From positions 36,465-100,464 of IMG/VR virus record IMGVR_UViG_3300048589_001082: a stretch of DNA of 64,000 bases, one strand, 5' to 3'. The translations under genes and the position numbers were made by a program. Numbering within the stretch: position 1 is the stretch's first letter; each line of letters opens with the position of its first letter. The notes under the pieces were generated by a model. It was not told where the DNA came from and ran no database searches. It saw only the letters and a program-made list of their open reading frames with translations. This document shows, one piece after another, positions 35,245-43,346 of the stretch. The DNA comes from a virus.

Positions 35245-35261
35245 GGCGTCCTCTCGTGCGA

Positions 35262-35310
35262 TGTATAGCAGATATGCTATACATTATAACGACATGACCG
35301 AAAATGTCAA
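35262..35310 (-). promoter_or_regulatory. near-consensus promoter with palindromic operator
   Basis: Minus strand: TTGACA (35305-35310), 16 bp, TATAAT (35283-35288). Immediately downstream, over the predicted transcript start, TGTATAGCA (35262-35270) is an exact inverted repeat of TGCTATACA (35275-35283) with 4 bp between. A repressor dimer bound here would block initiation. Confidence 0.78.
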
Positions 35311-35330
35311 TAGGGTTGCGTGATTTTGGT

Positions 35331-35444
35331 CTACTTCTTCCGGCCCCTCGGCCGCGGCAGGTCATCACTGGTCAGCACGACGTAGGCCAGCAGCAGAACG
35401 ACGAAGACCGCACCAAACAGGATAACGAACTCGCTTTCGGACAT
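35331..35444 (-). CDS. mini membrane protein
   Basis: A 37-residue protein behind GGAGG. One transmembrane helix (about residues 5-25) is followed by a short basic tail (DDLPRPRGRKK). Very short, so supported mainly by its ribosome site, the typical membrane-peptide pattern and its place 2 bp after the upstream stop. Confidence 0.58.
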   Translation of the reverse strand: MSESEFVILFGAVFVVLLLAYVVLTSDDLPRPRGRKK

Positions 35445-35446
35445 GG

Positions 35447-36730
35447 CTACTCCACCTCCTGATGCAACCGCTCCGCCTCGGCCGCCGCCGTCCACTCGCG
35501 CCACAGCGCCGCGGCCTCGACCTCGGCCGCCGCCGCGCAGTAAGTCAGTCCGTGGGCCAGTCGCCGCCCCTCGGCCGCCTCGCCCATGTGCCAGGCCACG
35601 GCCGCCCGCAGCACGCCGTTGACCAGGTTCCGCTCGCTCCGCTCGTCGCGCCGCCGCAGCTCGCCCGCCTCCCACCGCGCCCAGGCCCGCGCCAGCCGCG
35701 GGAAGCGATGGGCCAGCGGCCGCCAGTCGGCCCACAGAGCGTCATCCGCCTCGCGGTACACGACCGGCAGGCCGAAGTGGCGGATGAGCCAGGGCGTGTG
35801 GCCCGCACGGTGCAGCGCCGCCAGACGCACCTGGGACGAGGAATGGCCGCCCCGCCTGGTCATGCGGGCGATCTGGCTGAAGGGGATGCCCACGGCCGCG
35901 GCCAGCACGAGGAAGGCGTCCCCGGCCGGCGTGCCGTGCAGGTGCAGCGTCGTCGTCCCCTTGCCCTTCAGGAAGCGCACGCCCGGCGCGACGGCCGCCG
36001 AGCGGCGCACCATCCAGTTGCCCCAGCGCACGGCCGCCAGCTTGCCGAGGCGGATGGCGCGGTTGACGTCAGTATGCTCCACGCCGTGGTAGGCGGCGAC
36101 CTCGCCCGGCGTCCACCACTCGTCGGGGCGGCCGTCGGGGGCCAGCCAGCGAGCCTTCTGCCGGACGATGAGCCGCCGCAGCCCCTCGTCGCCCAGCCGC
36201 TCCGGGCGGCGCACCGAACGGTAGAAGAAGGGCCAGTTGTCCGGCCGCGTGGCCCACACCAGGAAGTGCGCCCGGCGCATCCGCCACACCTTGCGCGTCG
36301 GCAGCGGGGCGATCTCGGCCGGCAGGTGGCCCCGCTCGATGAGGACACACACCTGATGTACATCGATGCCCAGGGCGCGGGACATGTCGTGGGCCGTCAG
36401 GTAGTCGGCGTAGACCATCGGCCCGCGCAGGCCACACCGGAGGCGTCGCACGCGCACGGCCGTCATCGACCGCCCCAGCCGCCGGGCGATCTCCTCGTCG
36501 CCCAGCTCCCCGGCCCACGTTTCCAGGAATTGCTGCTCGGCCGCCGTCCAGCGGTTGGCGCTGGTGGCCCGGCTTGGGTGGGGCGCGCCGGGTGTCTGAC
36601 GCGCGGCGGCAATCGTCCGCGCCGCGCCGTAGGCCCCGGCCAGGAGCGCCGGGTCACGGCCCGCGGCCAGCGCCTCTTGCAGCACGACCGCGTCCAAGAG
36701 ACCGTCGAGGTCGAACGTCACGTCAGTCAC
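35447..36730 (-). CDS. Myb/SANT-like multi-domain DNA-binding protein, paralogue B
   Basis: A 427-residue protein. The N-terminal module RWTAAEQQFLETWAGELGDE and RLGRSMTAVRVRRLRCGL has the Myb/SANT-like helix spacing found in phage and bacterial regulators. It is followed by several further helix-turn-helix-like blocks (TAHDMSRALGIDVHQVCVL; WWTPGEVAAYHGVEHTDVN). It is a full-length paralogue of the protein at 38338-39588, sharing the same block order at low identity. Probably DNA binding at multiple sites; target unknown. Confidence 0.82.
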   Translation of the reverse strand: MTDVTFDLDGLLDAVVLQEALAAGRDPALLAGAYGAARTIAAARQTPGAPHPSRATSANRWTAAEQQFLETWAGELGDEEIARRLGRSMTAVRVRRLRCGLRGPMVYADYLTAHDMSRALGIDVHQVCVLIERGHLPAEIAPLPTRKVWRMRRAHFLVWATRPDNWPFFYRSVRRPERLGDEGLRRLIVRQKARWLAPDGRPDEWWTPGEVAAYHGVEHTDVNRAIRLGKLAAVRWGNWMVRRSAAVAPGVRFLKGKGTTTLHLHGTPAGDAFLVLAAAVGIPFSQIARMTRRGGHSSSQVRLAALHRAGHTPWLIRHFGLPVVYREADDALWADWRPLAHRFPRLARAWARWEAGELRRRDERSERNLVNGVLRAAVAWHMGEAAEGRRLAHGLTYCAAAAEVEAAALWREWTAAAEAERLHQEVE

Positions 36731-36897
36731 TTAACCCTCCGCAGGGCGTTGCGAGAGATGACTTCCCGCTGCCCACCCTCGAACTCCACCAGGGCGCTGT
36801 TAAGCGTCCCGCGAACCACCACCCGGCAACGACGGCCGCGCAGCGTGGCCCTCTTCTCGTTGTTGCCCCAGACGTAGATGTAGCCGTAGTCGCTCAT
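36727..36897 (-). CDS. small conserved phage protein (WGNNEKR family)
   Basis: A 56-residue protein with start at 36897 and ATGA coupling. It matches a widespread small phage family I know by its pattern: YIYVWGNNEKRATLRGRRCR, then RGTLNSALVEFEGGQREVIS and RNALRR. The fold looks like a small beta barrel, perhaps nucleic-acid binding. Function not known to me. Confidence 0.8.
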   Translation of the reverse strand: MSDYGYIYVWGNNEKRATLRGRRCRVVVRGTLNSALVEFEGGQREVISRNALRRVK

Positions 36898-37436
36898 CGC
36901 CGGCCCCGGCCGTCCGACCACGACGACAGCCTGAAGGCCACGTTCGCCGCGACCACCAGGGCGGCGATGACCTCAGCAGCGTGGCCCGCCACCCAGCTTG
37001 CCACCAGCGGCCCCACGCGCGCCAGCCACGGCCAGCCGGCGGCGAGGGCCAGCACCCCGGCGGCCATGAGCGCCATGAGTTCGACGAACCACAGCGCCTC
37101 CCGTAGGCAGCCACTTTCGACAAACTCGCCCACGTGCGTCATCGGGGGCGGCTGCGGCGGCGGCTTCTTCTGCCCGTGGGTCCTGACGATCAGCCCCGTC
37201 GCCTCTGCGTACTCCCAACCGGCCAGAAGTTTCTTGTAGGTTTCAATCTCTCGTTCGCCGAACGCATTGGTCGCCATCAGCTCCTTCAGCGCCGCCTCGA
37301 CCGGTGTGTCACCGGCAGCGATGCGCTCCCCATATCTAGCGGGGGATGGAACGTAGTCGGCGAAGTCCTCCGGCAACTCGTCCAGACCCGCGGTATCCGC
37401 TTTGCGGTAGTTCCACGCAATGTAGCCTTTACGCAT
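36894..37436 (-). CDS. WNYR-family protein with two transmembrane helices
   Basis: A 180-residue protein. The first 65 residues (YIAWNYRKADTAGLDELPED, DYVPSPARYGERIAAGDTPVEAA) are one of three copies of a small domain found in this operon. A Pro-rich linker leads to a membrane part with two hydrophobic helices (about 115-137 and 150-168). The other two copies lack the membrane part. Role unknown. Confidence 0.75.
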   Translation of the reverse strand: MRKGYIAWNYRKADTAGLDELPEDFADYVPSPARYGERIAAGDTPVEAALKELMATNAFGEREIETYKKLLAGWEYAEATGLIVRTHGQKKPPPQPPPMTHVGEFVESGCLREALWFVELMALMAAGVLALAAGWPWLARVGPLVASWVAGHAAEVIAALVVAANVAFRLSSWSDGRGRR

Positions 37437-37662
37437 TACGCAACTCCTCCTGTCGTTTGCTGTACCGGTCGAGGGTCAGCCGGGCGGCCTCGGCGGGCGT
37501 CCGGCCCATGTCCAGGTACGTCTGGTATATCCCCTGCACGGCCGCCTGCTGGGGTAGGTAGTCAGACCAGTCCTCCGGCGCGCCGAACAGCGCGTCGGCC
37601 TGGCCCGTCCGGTAGTTGTAGTACACGGCAACCTCAACGGTATTGCGGGTCGTCATGGTCAT
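37429..37662 (-). CDS. WNYR-family small protein
   Basis: A 77-residue soluble copy of the same small domain: VAVYYNYRTGQADALF, then DWSDYLPQQAAVQGIYQTYL and GRTPAEAARLTL. It is coupled at both ends by short overlaps. Amplified small domains in one operon suggest a structural or toxin-antitoxin-like role, but nothing specific can be read. Confidence 0.72.
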   Translation of the reverse strand: MTMTTRNTVEVAVYYNYRTGQADALFGAPEDWSDYLPQQAAVQGIYQTYLDMGRTPAEAARLTLDRYSKRQEELRNA

Positions 37663-37862
37663 GGCTCAATCTCCTGCGGCCGTCCTTCCGGCCACCACTC
37701 CCGGCCCCGGTAGATGACGTAGACGCAACGGCCGCCCTCCTCCACCACGGCGTGGGGCACGTCGCCGGTGTAGAGCCGCGTCCGCGCCCACTCGACGGCC
37801 TCGGCCTGGGTGTCGAAGTCCCCCTCCTCTTCCTCGAACTCCAGCAGCACAATGTGGTACAT
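37659..37862 (-). CDS. small hypothetical protein
   Basis: A 67-residue protein starting MYHIVLLEFEEEEGDFDTQA. A strand, an acidic loop and the segment AVEWARTRLYTGDVPHAVVE give an alpha-beta fold close in shape to small phage inhibitor proteins. No family recognised. Confidence 0.7.
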   Translation of the reverse strand: MYHIVLLEFEEEEGDFDTQAEAVEWARTRLYTGDVPHAVVEEGGRCVYVIYRGREWWPEGRPQEIEP

Positions 37863-37864
37863 GC

Positions 37865-38137
37865 TCAGTCCTCGGCCGCCAGCGCCGCGGCCCGCACGCG
37901 CCGGTCGCTGTAGTTGAATACCGGCAGGCCCAGCTCGTGGAACCGCTGGCCCATGTAAGACCGGCTTACGCCGTAGTGTCGCGCTAGACACGTCAGGTTG
38001 ACCCCCGTCAGGTGCGAGGCGTGGGCGCGGCGGATCGTCGCCTCATCCAGGAGCCGCGGCCGTCCGGCGCGGGCCTGGACGCGCGCGCCGTGGGTCACGG
38101 CCCGATCGATGACGGCCGTCAGGTCAGGCGGGGCCAT
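37865..38137 (-). CDS. helix-turn-helix DNA-binding protein
   Basis: A 90-residue protein. GRPRLLDEATIRRAHASHLT then CLARHYGVSRSYMGQRFHEL is a clear resolvase/HTH_7-type helix-turn-helix. It probably regulates its own operon. It overlaps the upstream WNYR-family gene by 14 bp. Confidence 0.8.
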   Translation of the reverse strand: MAPPDLTAVIDRAVTHGARVQARAGRPRLLDEATIRRAHASHLTGVNLTCLARHYGVSRSYMGQRFHELGLPVFNYSDRRVRAAALAAED

Positions 38138-38345
38138 TGTTCAAGTCCGACTCGTAGGGTGTGTTTTCCGCGCTCAGCACCTTAAACGCCGCCTCGATGG
38201 GCGCGTCTCCGTGGGCCACGTAACGCTTGTAGAGGGCCGTATAGACGGGCGGAATGTAATCCATGTAATCCGCCGGCAACTTGGTCAGAAATTCCGTCTG
38301 CTTCGTCCGATAGTTCCAGGTCACATACAATCCGTTGTCACTCAC
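38124..38345 (-). CDS. WNYR-family small protein
   Basis: A 73-residue protein with GTG start, third copy of the family: LYVTWNYRTKQTEFLTKLPA, DYMDYIPPVYTALYKRYVAH and GDAPIEAAFKVLSAE. Its start lies 8 bp inside the end of the upstream paralogue A gene. Confidence 0.7.
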   Translation of the reverse strand: MSDNGLYVTWNYRTKQTEFLTKLPADYMDYIPPVYTALYKRYVAHGDAPIEAAFKVLSAENTPYESDLNNGPA

Positions 38346-39588
38346 CTTGTCTTTCTCCCGACGGCCGCGCGGCCGTCTTCGCTCCCAACAGTTCCTCAAA
38401 CAACACCTGCGCCCGGCGCAGACGCGCCGCGCTGGCATCCCCCCGCCCCACCAGCGGCGACGCCTCCGGCGCGTGGAAGCGCAGCGCCGCGCCCAGCACC
38501 CCGTTCAATAGGCCGCGCTCGACGCGGCTGAGCGACCGGCCCTCGGCCAGCCGCGCCCAGACGCGCGCCAGGCGCGGGAAGCGGTGGCTGACCGCGCGCC
38601 AGTCGGCCCAGGTCAATGCCCCCCGCGTCTGAATGGGCAGGGCGTAGGCGCGGGCCAGATGCGGCACGAGGCCGCGCTGCACGATGACCCGGTGCCGCGT
38701 CACGACACCGGCGTCGGAGATACGGCCGCCGGTCATCCGGGCCACCTGGGGCGACGGGATGCCCACCGCGACCGCCAGCACGAGAAAGGCGTCCAGCCCC
38801 ACCGTGCCGCGCCGGGCGAGATGGCCGTCGGCGATGCGGTAGACGCGGAAGCCGGGTCGGGTCGCCTCCGAGCGTAGCACCCGCCAGTTGTCCCACTTGA
38901 CCGCCGGCAGCCAGCCGCGGCGGATGTAGCGGTTGATGTCGATGTGGCTCACCCCGTGGTAGGCGGCGACCTCGCCCGGCGTCCACCAGGCGTCTGGCTG
39001 CCCGTCGGCGCACGTCCAGCGCTCACGCCGGCGCGCGACCAGGCGCCGCAGCTTCTCGTCGGTGATGCGCTCCGGCCGCTCGACCGAACGCCAGAAGTAG
39101 ACCCAGTTGGCGGGGTTGGTCGCCCAGGCGTAGAACGCCGCCCGGCGCGTCCGCCACATGAGCCGGTCGGACGACAGCGGGACCCGCTCGGCCCTTATCT
39201 CCCCGCGCTCGATGAGCTTGGCGACGGAGTGCTCGTCTATGCCCATCGACACGGCCATCTGCGTGCCCGTCACGAACTCCGGGTGTTTGGAGGCGGACGG
39301 TAGGCCGCGCCTGGTCTGCTGCGTCTCGACCGCCGAGGCCGTGCGCCCCAGACGCGCCGCCAGCTCGTCCACGCCCAGCACGCCCGACCACCGCGCCAGA
39401 TACGCCGCGTCGGCCGCCGTCCAGAGGTTGGCCGCGCCGACGGTCGGCCGCGCTGCGGTCGATCCGGCCGCGGCGATGGCCCGTGCCGCGCCGAACTGCC
39501 ACGCCGCGAGAACGGGATCGCGCCCGGCCTCCAGCGCCGCGTCGAGCACCACCCCGTCAAGCAGGGCGTCGAGGTCGAAGTCACTCAT
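38338..39588 (-). CDS. Myb/SANT-like multi-domain DNA-binding protein, paralogue A
   Basis: A 416-residue paralogue of the protein at 35447. Shared blocks include FDLDALLDGVVLDAALEAGR, LWTAADAAYLARWSGVLGVD, a TQMAVSMGIDEHSVAKLIER-type HTH, WWTPGEVAAYHGVSHIDINR, and TWADWRAVSHRFPRLARVWA. The start overlaps the ParB stop (ATGA), so this copy is coupled to the partition-like ParB. Confidence 0.82.
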   Translation of the reverse strand: MSDFDLDALLDGVVLDAALEAGRDPVLAAWQFGAARAIAAAGSTAARPTVGAANLWTAADAAYLARWSGVLGVDELAARLGRTASAVETQQTRRGLPSASKHPEFVTGTQMAVSMGIDEHSVAKLIERGEIRAERVPLSSDRLMWRTRRAAFYAWATNPANWVYFWRSVERPERITDEKLRRLVARRRERWTCADGQPDAWWTPGEVAAYHGVSHIDINRYIRRGWLPAVKWDNWRVLRSEATRPGFRVYRIADGHLARRGTVGLDAFLVLAVAVGIPSPQVARMTGGRISDAGVVTRHRVIVQRGLVPHLARAYALPIQTRGALTWADWRAVSHRFPRLARVWARLAEGRSLSRVERGLLNGVLGAALRFHAPEASPLVGRGDASAARLRRAQVLFEELLGAKTAARPSGERQGE

Positions 39589-40649
39589 ACGGCCGTCTCC
39601 TCCGCCTGCGCCTTCACCGCTCCCACCAACCGCCCCAACAGCGCGGCTCCCTGGCACAGCTCGCACACCCTGGGGATGGGCGGGCCGTCGCGCCGGGCGC
39701 AGGCGGCGCACGTCTCGGCCGCCGCTCGCTCGACGATCTCCCACGCCGGGATGACGTCGGCCCCGGCCGGGCGCACGGCGCACCCCCGGCACATGGCCTC
39801 GGCCGCCGCGCCGATGGTCGCCGTCACCGCCCGGCGCGCGCCCGCGCCGTAGGCCACCAGCGGCACAGGATGGGCCACTGTGCCGTTGCGGCCGGGCGAC
39901 CCGCCCGGCCCCCCTACCCCATTGGCTCCGGGCACGGCCGCAGCGCGCCCGGCGTGGCGCCGGCGGCCCTCCTCCAGCGCCTCGGCCTTGCGGGCGATCT
40001 CCTCGGCCGTCCGGTCGCACGCCCGCAGCGACGCCTGCAACCCCAGCCCGTGCCGGGCCAACTTCTCGGCCAGCGGCACGCGGGCCTCCGGCGGCAGCAC
40101 GTATAGCTTCTCGGCCAGACGGCCGTCCTTGGACAGATGGCCCAGGGCCACGAGGCTCTGAATCTCCGGCTCCAGCTTCAGCCACGCCAGCCGGCCGTTG
40201 ATGGTCGGCAGCGACTTGCCCGTCTCGCGGGCGATGCGCAGCCGCGCCCAGCCGTGGTCGATGAGACCCTGGTAGACGCGGGCCTCGTCGATGGGGTTGA
40301 GGTCTTCGCGGTGGAGGTTCTCCAGCGCCTGGCGCACCAGCCGTTCATCGGCCGCGCGCGCCGGGGCGACGACGGCCGGGATGGTTTCCCGCCCGGCCAA
40401 CTTCGACGCCCGCCAGCGCCGCTCGCCGTGGTGAATGCGGTAGCGGCCGTCGGGCGTCTCTTCAACCTCGATGGGCTGGATGACGCCGTGCTGCCGGATG
40501 CTCTCGGCCAACGCCGCCAGCGCCGCCTCATCGAAGTGGGTGCGCGGCTGGGCCGGGTCGCGGTCGATGAGCGCGACGGGGATATGGAGGGCCTCAATGG
40601 CCCCTTCGGCCTCGATGGCCTGCGGCTGAATTGGTTGTGTGTTACTCAT
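39585..40649 (-). CDS. ParB-family protein with Cys-rich C-terminus
   Basis: A 354-residue ParB/RepB/Spo0J protein. N-terminal domain: RDPAQPRTHFDEAALAALAE, SIRQHGVIQPIEV and YRIHHGERRWRASKLAGRE (CTP-binding box). The central HTH (LRIARETGKSLPTINGRLAW) should bind parS-like DNA. The C-terminus has several CxxC pairs (CRGC, CAAC, CELC), unlike chromosomal ParB, suggesting a metal-bound dimer or partner site. There is no parA next to it; the window's ParA is near 59000. Confidence 0.87.
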   Translation of the reverse strand: MSNTQPIQPQAIEAEGAIEALHIPVALIDRDPAQPRTHFDEAALAALAESIRQHGVIQPIEVEETPDGRYRIHHGERRWRASKLAGRETIPAVVAPARAADERLVRQALENLHREDLNPIDEARVYQGLIDHGWARLRIARETGKSLPTINGRLAWLKLEPEIQSLVALGHLSKDGRLAEKLYVLPPEARVPLAEKLARHGLGLQASLRACDRTAEEIARKAEALEEGRRRHAGRAAAVPGANGVGGPGGSPGRNGTVAHPVPLVAYGAGARRAVTATIGAAAEAMCRGCAVRPAGADVIPAWEIVERAAAETCAACARRDGPPIPRVCELCQGAALLGRLVGAVKAQAEETAV

Positions 40650-41335
40650 GATGTTTGTCCCTGGTCGGCCGCGACTTCTTCTAGCCCGTCCACCTCGATC
40701 ATCCAGTCCGTGACTGCCCTTCGCCCACGGTCGCGCACCCGGCGCACGTGCAGGTGCAGTGGGCCGTCCGCGCCCTTGTCAAGCGAGACGAACCAGGACA
40801 CTGAGTCGCATCCGGCGGCTACTGGCTCGCGCCAATACAGACTCCACAGCGGAGTGTGTTCGGTGCTGCGCCACGCCAAATCGCGCTCCGGGGTAAAGCT
40901 CTTATCCACCAGCACCGGAACGCCTCCGAAGCGTGTGACGGTGAGTGAGGCCGAAAGCGCCGCGCCCTCACTCTGCTCATCGAGGTGTGTCAGCCTCTTA
41001 ATCAGATCGCCAATTAGCGCATGGATGCCCATGAACGCATCGGCTACGCGCTCGATGGGTTCATGGGGCGCCCGACTCTCACCTCGCGATGGTGCCGGCT
41101 GTTCTCCTGCGCTAAGCTCCAGTCCGGCGGCCGAATCGCTCTGCCGGCTCCAGGTTTCGCCGTCAGTAGTGAAAATGGCTACCGGGGCAGTGCCGCGATA
41201 GAACACAGCGGCATCAAGGTGTTTACCGTTCTCGTGCCGGATATATCGAATATCCAATGGTCTCTCGTACCCTGCTGCGACCAACCGTTCTCTCAGTTGG
41301 CGCTGCAACGCTATGTCGCTTTGGCGTGCCATCAT
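40646..41335 (-). CDS. hypothetical protein coupled to ParB
   Basis: A 229-residue protein with ATG at 41335 (a second ATG follows directly). It has a helical start (SDIALQRQLRERLVAAGYER), a central helical part and a beta-rich C-terminus ending near DGLEEVAAD. It overlaps the parB start by 4 bp. No family recognised; it could be a ParB regulator by position only. Confidence 0.74.
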   Translation of the reverse strand: MMARQSDIALQRQLRERLVAAGYERPLDIRYIRHENGKHLDAAVFYRGTAPVAIFTTDGETWSRQSDSAAGLELSAGEQPAPSRGESRAPHEPIERVADAFMGIHALIGDLIKRLTHLDEQSEGAALSASLTVTRFGGVPVLVDKSFTPERDLAWRSTEHTPLWSLYWREPVAAGCDSVSWFVSLDKGADGPLHLHVRRVRDRGRRAVTDWMIEVDGLEEVAADQGQTS

Positions 41336-41357
41336 TCCCTCGCGTCTCTCTAAATTC

Positions 41358-41969
41358 CTAAAACAACGCCAGTTGCACCGGCACGCCGCGGCCGGCAATG
41401 GCTTCTTTCGGCACAGACAGGAACAGCACCAGTGGCTCGGCTTCAACCGTCTCGGATACAGTCGCCACGGCCGCCGTCAGCGTCCGCGCCGCCCCGTCCG
41501 GCTCGATCACCGCCAGTTTGTGACCCGCAGCCAGCAGCCGGGCGAAGTAGTTCTCGCCGGCGTGCGCGGGAAAGCCGGTCATGGGCATACGCTGCCCCTG
41601 CCCCAACGGCCGGCTGGTCAATACCACGTCTAGCGCCGCGGCCGTCAGGATGGCGTCGTCGTTGAACGTCTCGTAGAAGTCGCCTAACCGGACGAAGCAC
41701 AGCGCCTCGCGCTGCTCCGCCTTGACGCGGATATGGGTTTCCACTGCCCAGGACAGCGTACCGGGCACGGTCTGGGTGACGAGGGCGACGCTCTCCCCCT
41801 GCCCCTCGGCCTGAGTTGCGGCCTCCTCGGCCGCCTTCCGCCGCGCCGCGTGGAAGGCCACGAACGGCCCGCTGTGGCCCGACGGCCGCTTGCACCAGCC
41901 GCCGGCCTTTGCCCCGCAGGAGGGGCAAGCGACGGCCATGTAGGGATGTTTGAAATTGTCACTAGTCAT
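41358..41969 (-). CDS. stand-alone MutS domain I with zinc knuckle and clamp-binding tail
   Basis: A 203-residue protein. An N-terminal zinc-type motif (ACPSCGAKAGGWCKR with later His residues) is followed by a MutS mismatch-recognition domain: LCFVRLGDFYETFNDDAILT, with the intercalating F98 and E100 of the Phe-X-Glu motif kept, then RMPMTGFPAHAGENYFARLL and KLAVIEPDG. No MutS connector, clamp or ATPase domains follow. The protein ends in QLALF, a consensus sliding-clamp binder. Mismatch or lesion sensing, or inhibition of host repair, are plausible roles. Confidence 0.85.
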   Translation of the reverse strand: MTSDNFKHPYMAVACPSCGAKAGGWCKRPSGHSGPFVAFHAARRKAAEEAATQAEGQGESVALVTQTVPGTLSWAVETHIRVKAEQREALCFVRLGDFYETFNDDAILTAAALDVVLTSRPLGQGQRMPMTGFPAHAGENYFARLLAAGHKLAVIEPDGAARTLTAAVATVSETVEAEPLVLFLSVPKEAIAGRGVPVQLALF

Positions 41970-42005
41970 TGATTTCTCCGTTGTCGGTTGTCGGCCTTGT
42001 GACTG

Positions 42006-42338
42006 TTACCACTCTACCCAGAACGCGGCCTGACGGATACCGTCAACAACGCGCCCGAAGTGCCTGAGGTAGTGGTTGACGATCTCCTGTTGCCACGGCT
42101 CCGCATCCTCCAGCCAATCCTCCTTTATGGTGATGTAGCAACCGTTATGAACCTGCTCCATGTCGAGGACAAAGTGCCAGAAGTCCCGGTAGGGAGCGGT
42201 TGCGTCATGGCCGCCATCGTCATACCTGCGGGCATAGTCACGCTCGTCATAGCCGTACTTGACTTCGAGCCAGTCCCGGCACTCGTTGTAGTCGTAAGCC
42301 CGTCTGGTTTTGGGCCGGGGCTTTTTCAACTCACTCAT
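42006..42338 (-). CDS. conserved phage hypothetical protein
   Basis: A 110-residue protein that matches a conserved phage family by pattern: AYDYNECRDWLEVKYGYDER, YRDFWHFVLDMEQVHNGCYI and a VDGIRQAAFWVEW end. The family is uncharacterised as far as I know. The start lies 8 bp inside the MazG-like gene's end. Confidence 0.78.
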   Translation of the reverse strand: MSELKKPRPKTRRAYDYNECRDWLEVKYGYDERDYARRYDDGGHDATAPYRDFWHFVLDMEQVHNGCYITIKEDWLEDAEPWQQEIVNHYLRHFGRVVDGIRQAAFWVEW

Positions 42339-43335
42339 GACCCACCTCCAAACCCGTCGAATTCGACGGGTTTACCCAGCCGTGCCCACCGGCCAGCTTC
42401 CCGGCCAGATGAGCGAACAGCCCGTCGAACGTCACCCCGTAGAGCGACGCCAAGACGGCCAGGTAGTAGGCCACGTCGGCCAGTTCATCAATGACGGCCG
42501 CGTTGTCGCGCACCGTGCCCGGCTTGAAAAGTTGCTTCTTGATAAGGTCGGCCACCTCGCCTGCCTCGCCAACCAGGCCCAGCACGGCGGGAAGGAGCTG
42601 CGCGGTGAAGGAGCCGCCGGCCGCGCCCCACGTCGCCAGCACTTGCCGCTGGTAGGCGTCAGGTGCGGCGTCCGGCGTGGCCCATGACGGCGGGCTGACC
42701 TCCTCCACGATGTCCCATAGCGTGCTGCCCTTCACCGTCAGGCCGCGCTTCGGGCCGGGTGGGCCGATAAGCTCCAGAAACAACTGGCCGTGCTTCAGGC
42801 GCGGGCTAAGCGCCGGGCCGGCGAAGCCCTTGACCCAACGGCCGTCGCCGGGCCGAACGTCGAGCGCCGCTTCCATCGCCCTGACCAATGCTCCATCATG
42901 CGTCCACGCCCGGTAGGTCGAGGCGAGGCGCACCGGGCGGCCGTCGGCCGTCTCGCCGCGCAACGTCACCCGGAAGAGGCGGGGTGGCAGACAATCCTGC
43001 GAAGGCGCGGGGCCGCCGGCGGCTAACGGCAACTCCGGCGCGCCGGTCAGCCGGGCCACGCGCACTGGGTCGGCCTCGGTCACGACATCGCTCAATTGCG
43101 CGTGGCCGGTTACGAACAGGCCACGTTCGCACAGGTCGAAGACCAGCGAACGCGGGCCGGGATAGCCGTCCCCCTCCGGGTAGCGCCACCCAATGGCGCT
43201 CCAGTCAGGGTAGTCGAACTCGGCCGCCACGGCCTTCTTCACCGCCAGCTCCTCGTTGCGGGCCTGCACGGTCTCGTTGACCTCGCGCGGCTTGTTTTCG
43301 TAGTAGCCCTTGATACCCACGTCGAACCATCTCAT
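42331..43335 (-). CDS. fusion protein with C-terminal MazG-like NTP pyrophosphatase domain
   Basis: A 334-residue protein. The C-terminal 110 residues are a MazG/dUTPase-like all-alpha pyrophosphatase: LGLVGEAGEVADLIKKQLF (E-x-x-E metal site) and IDELADVAYYLAVLASLYGV (the D-E-L-x-D box). The first 220 residues are a beta-rich domain with two Cys residues and RGLFVTG / RLASTYRAWTHDGALVRA segments that I do not recognise. Likely removes modified or signalling nucleotides. Confidence 0.85.
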   Translation of the reverse strand: MRWFDVGIKGYYENKPREVNETVQARNEELAVKKAVAAEFDYPDWSAIGWRYPEGDGYPGPRSLVFDLCERGLFVTGHAQLSDVVTEADPVRVARLTGAPELPLAAGGPAPSQDCLPPRLFRVTLRGETADGRPVRLASTYRAWTHDGALVRAMEAALDVRPGDGRWVKGFAGPALSPRLKHGQLFLELIGPPGPKRGLTVKGSTLWDIVEEVSPPSWATPDAAPDAYQRQVLATWGAAGGSFTAQLLPAVLGLVGEAGEVADLIKKQLFKPGTVRDNAAVIDELADVAYYLAVLASLYGVTFDGLFAHLAGKLAGGHGWVNPSNSTGLEVGHE

Positions 43336-43346
43336 CTCGCGCCTCC

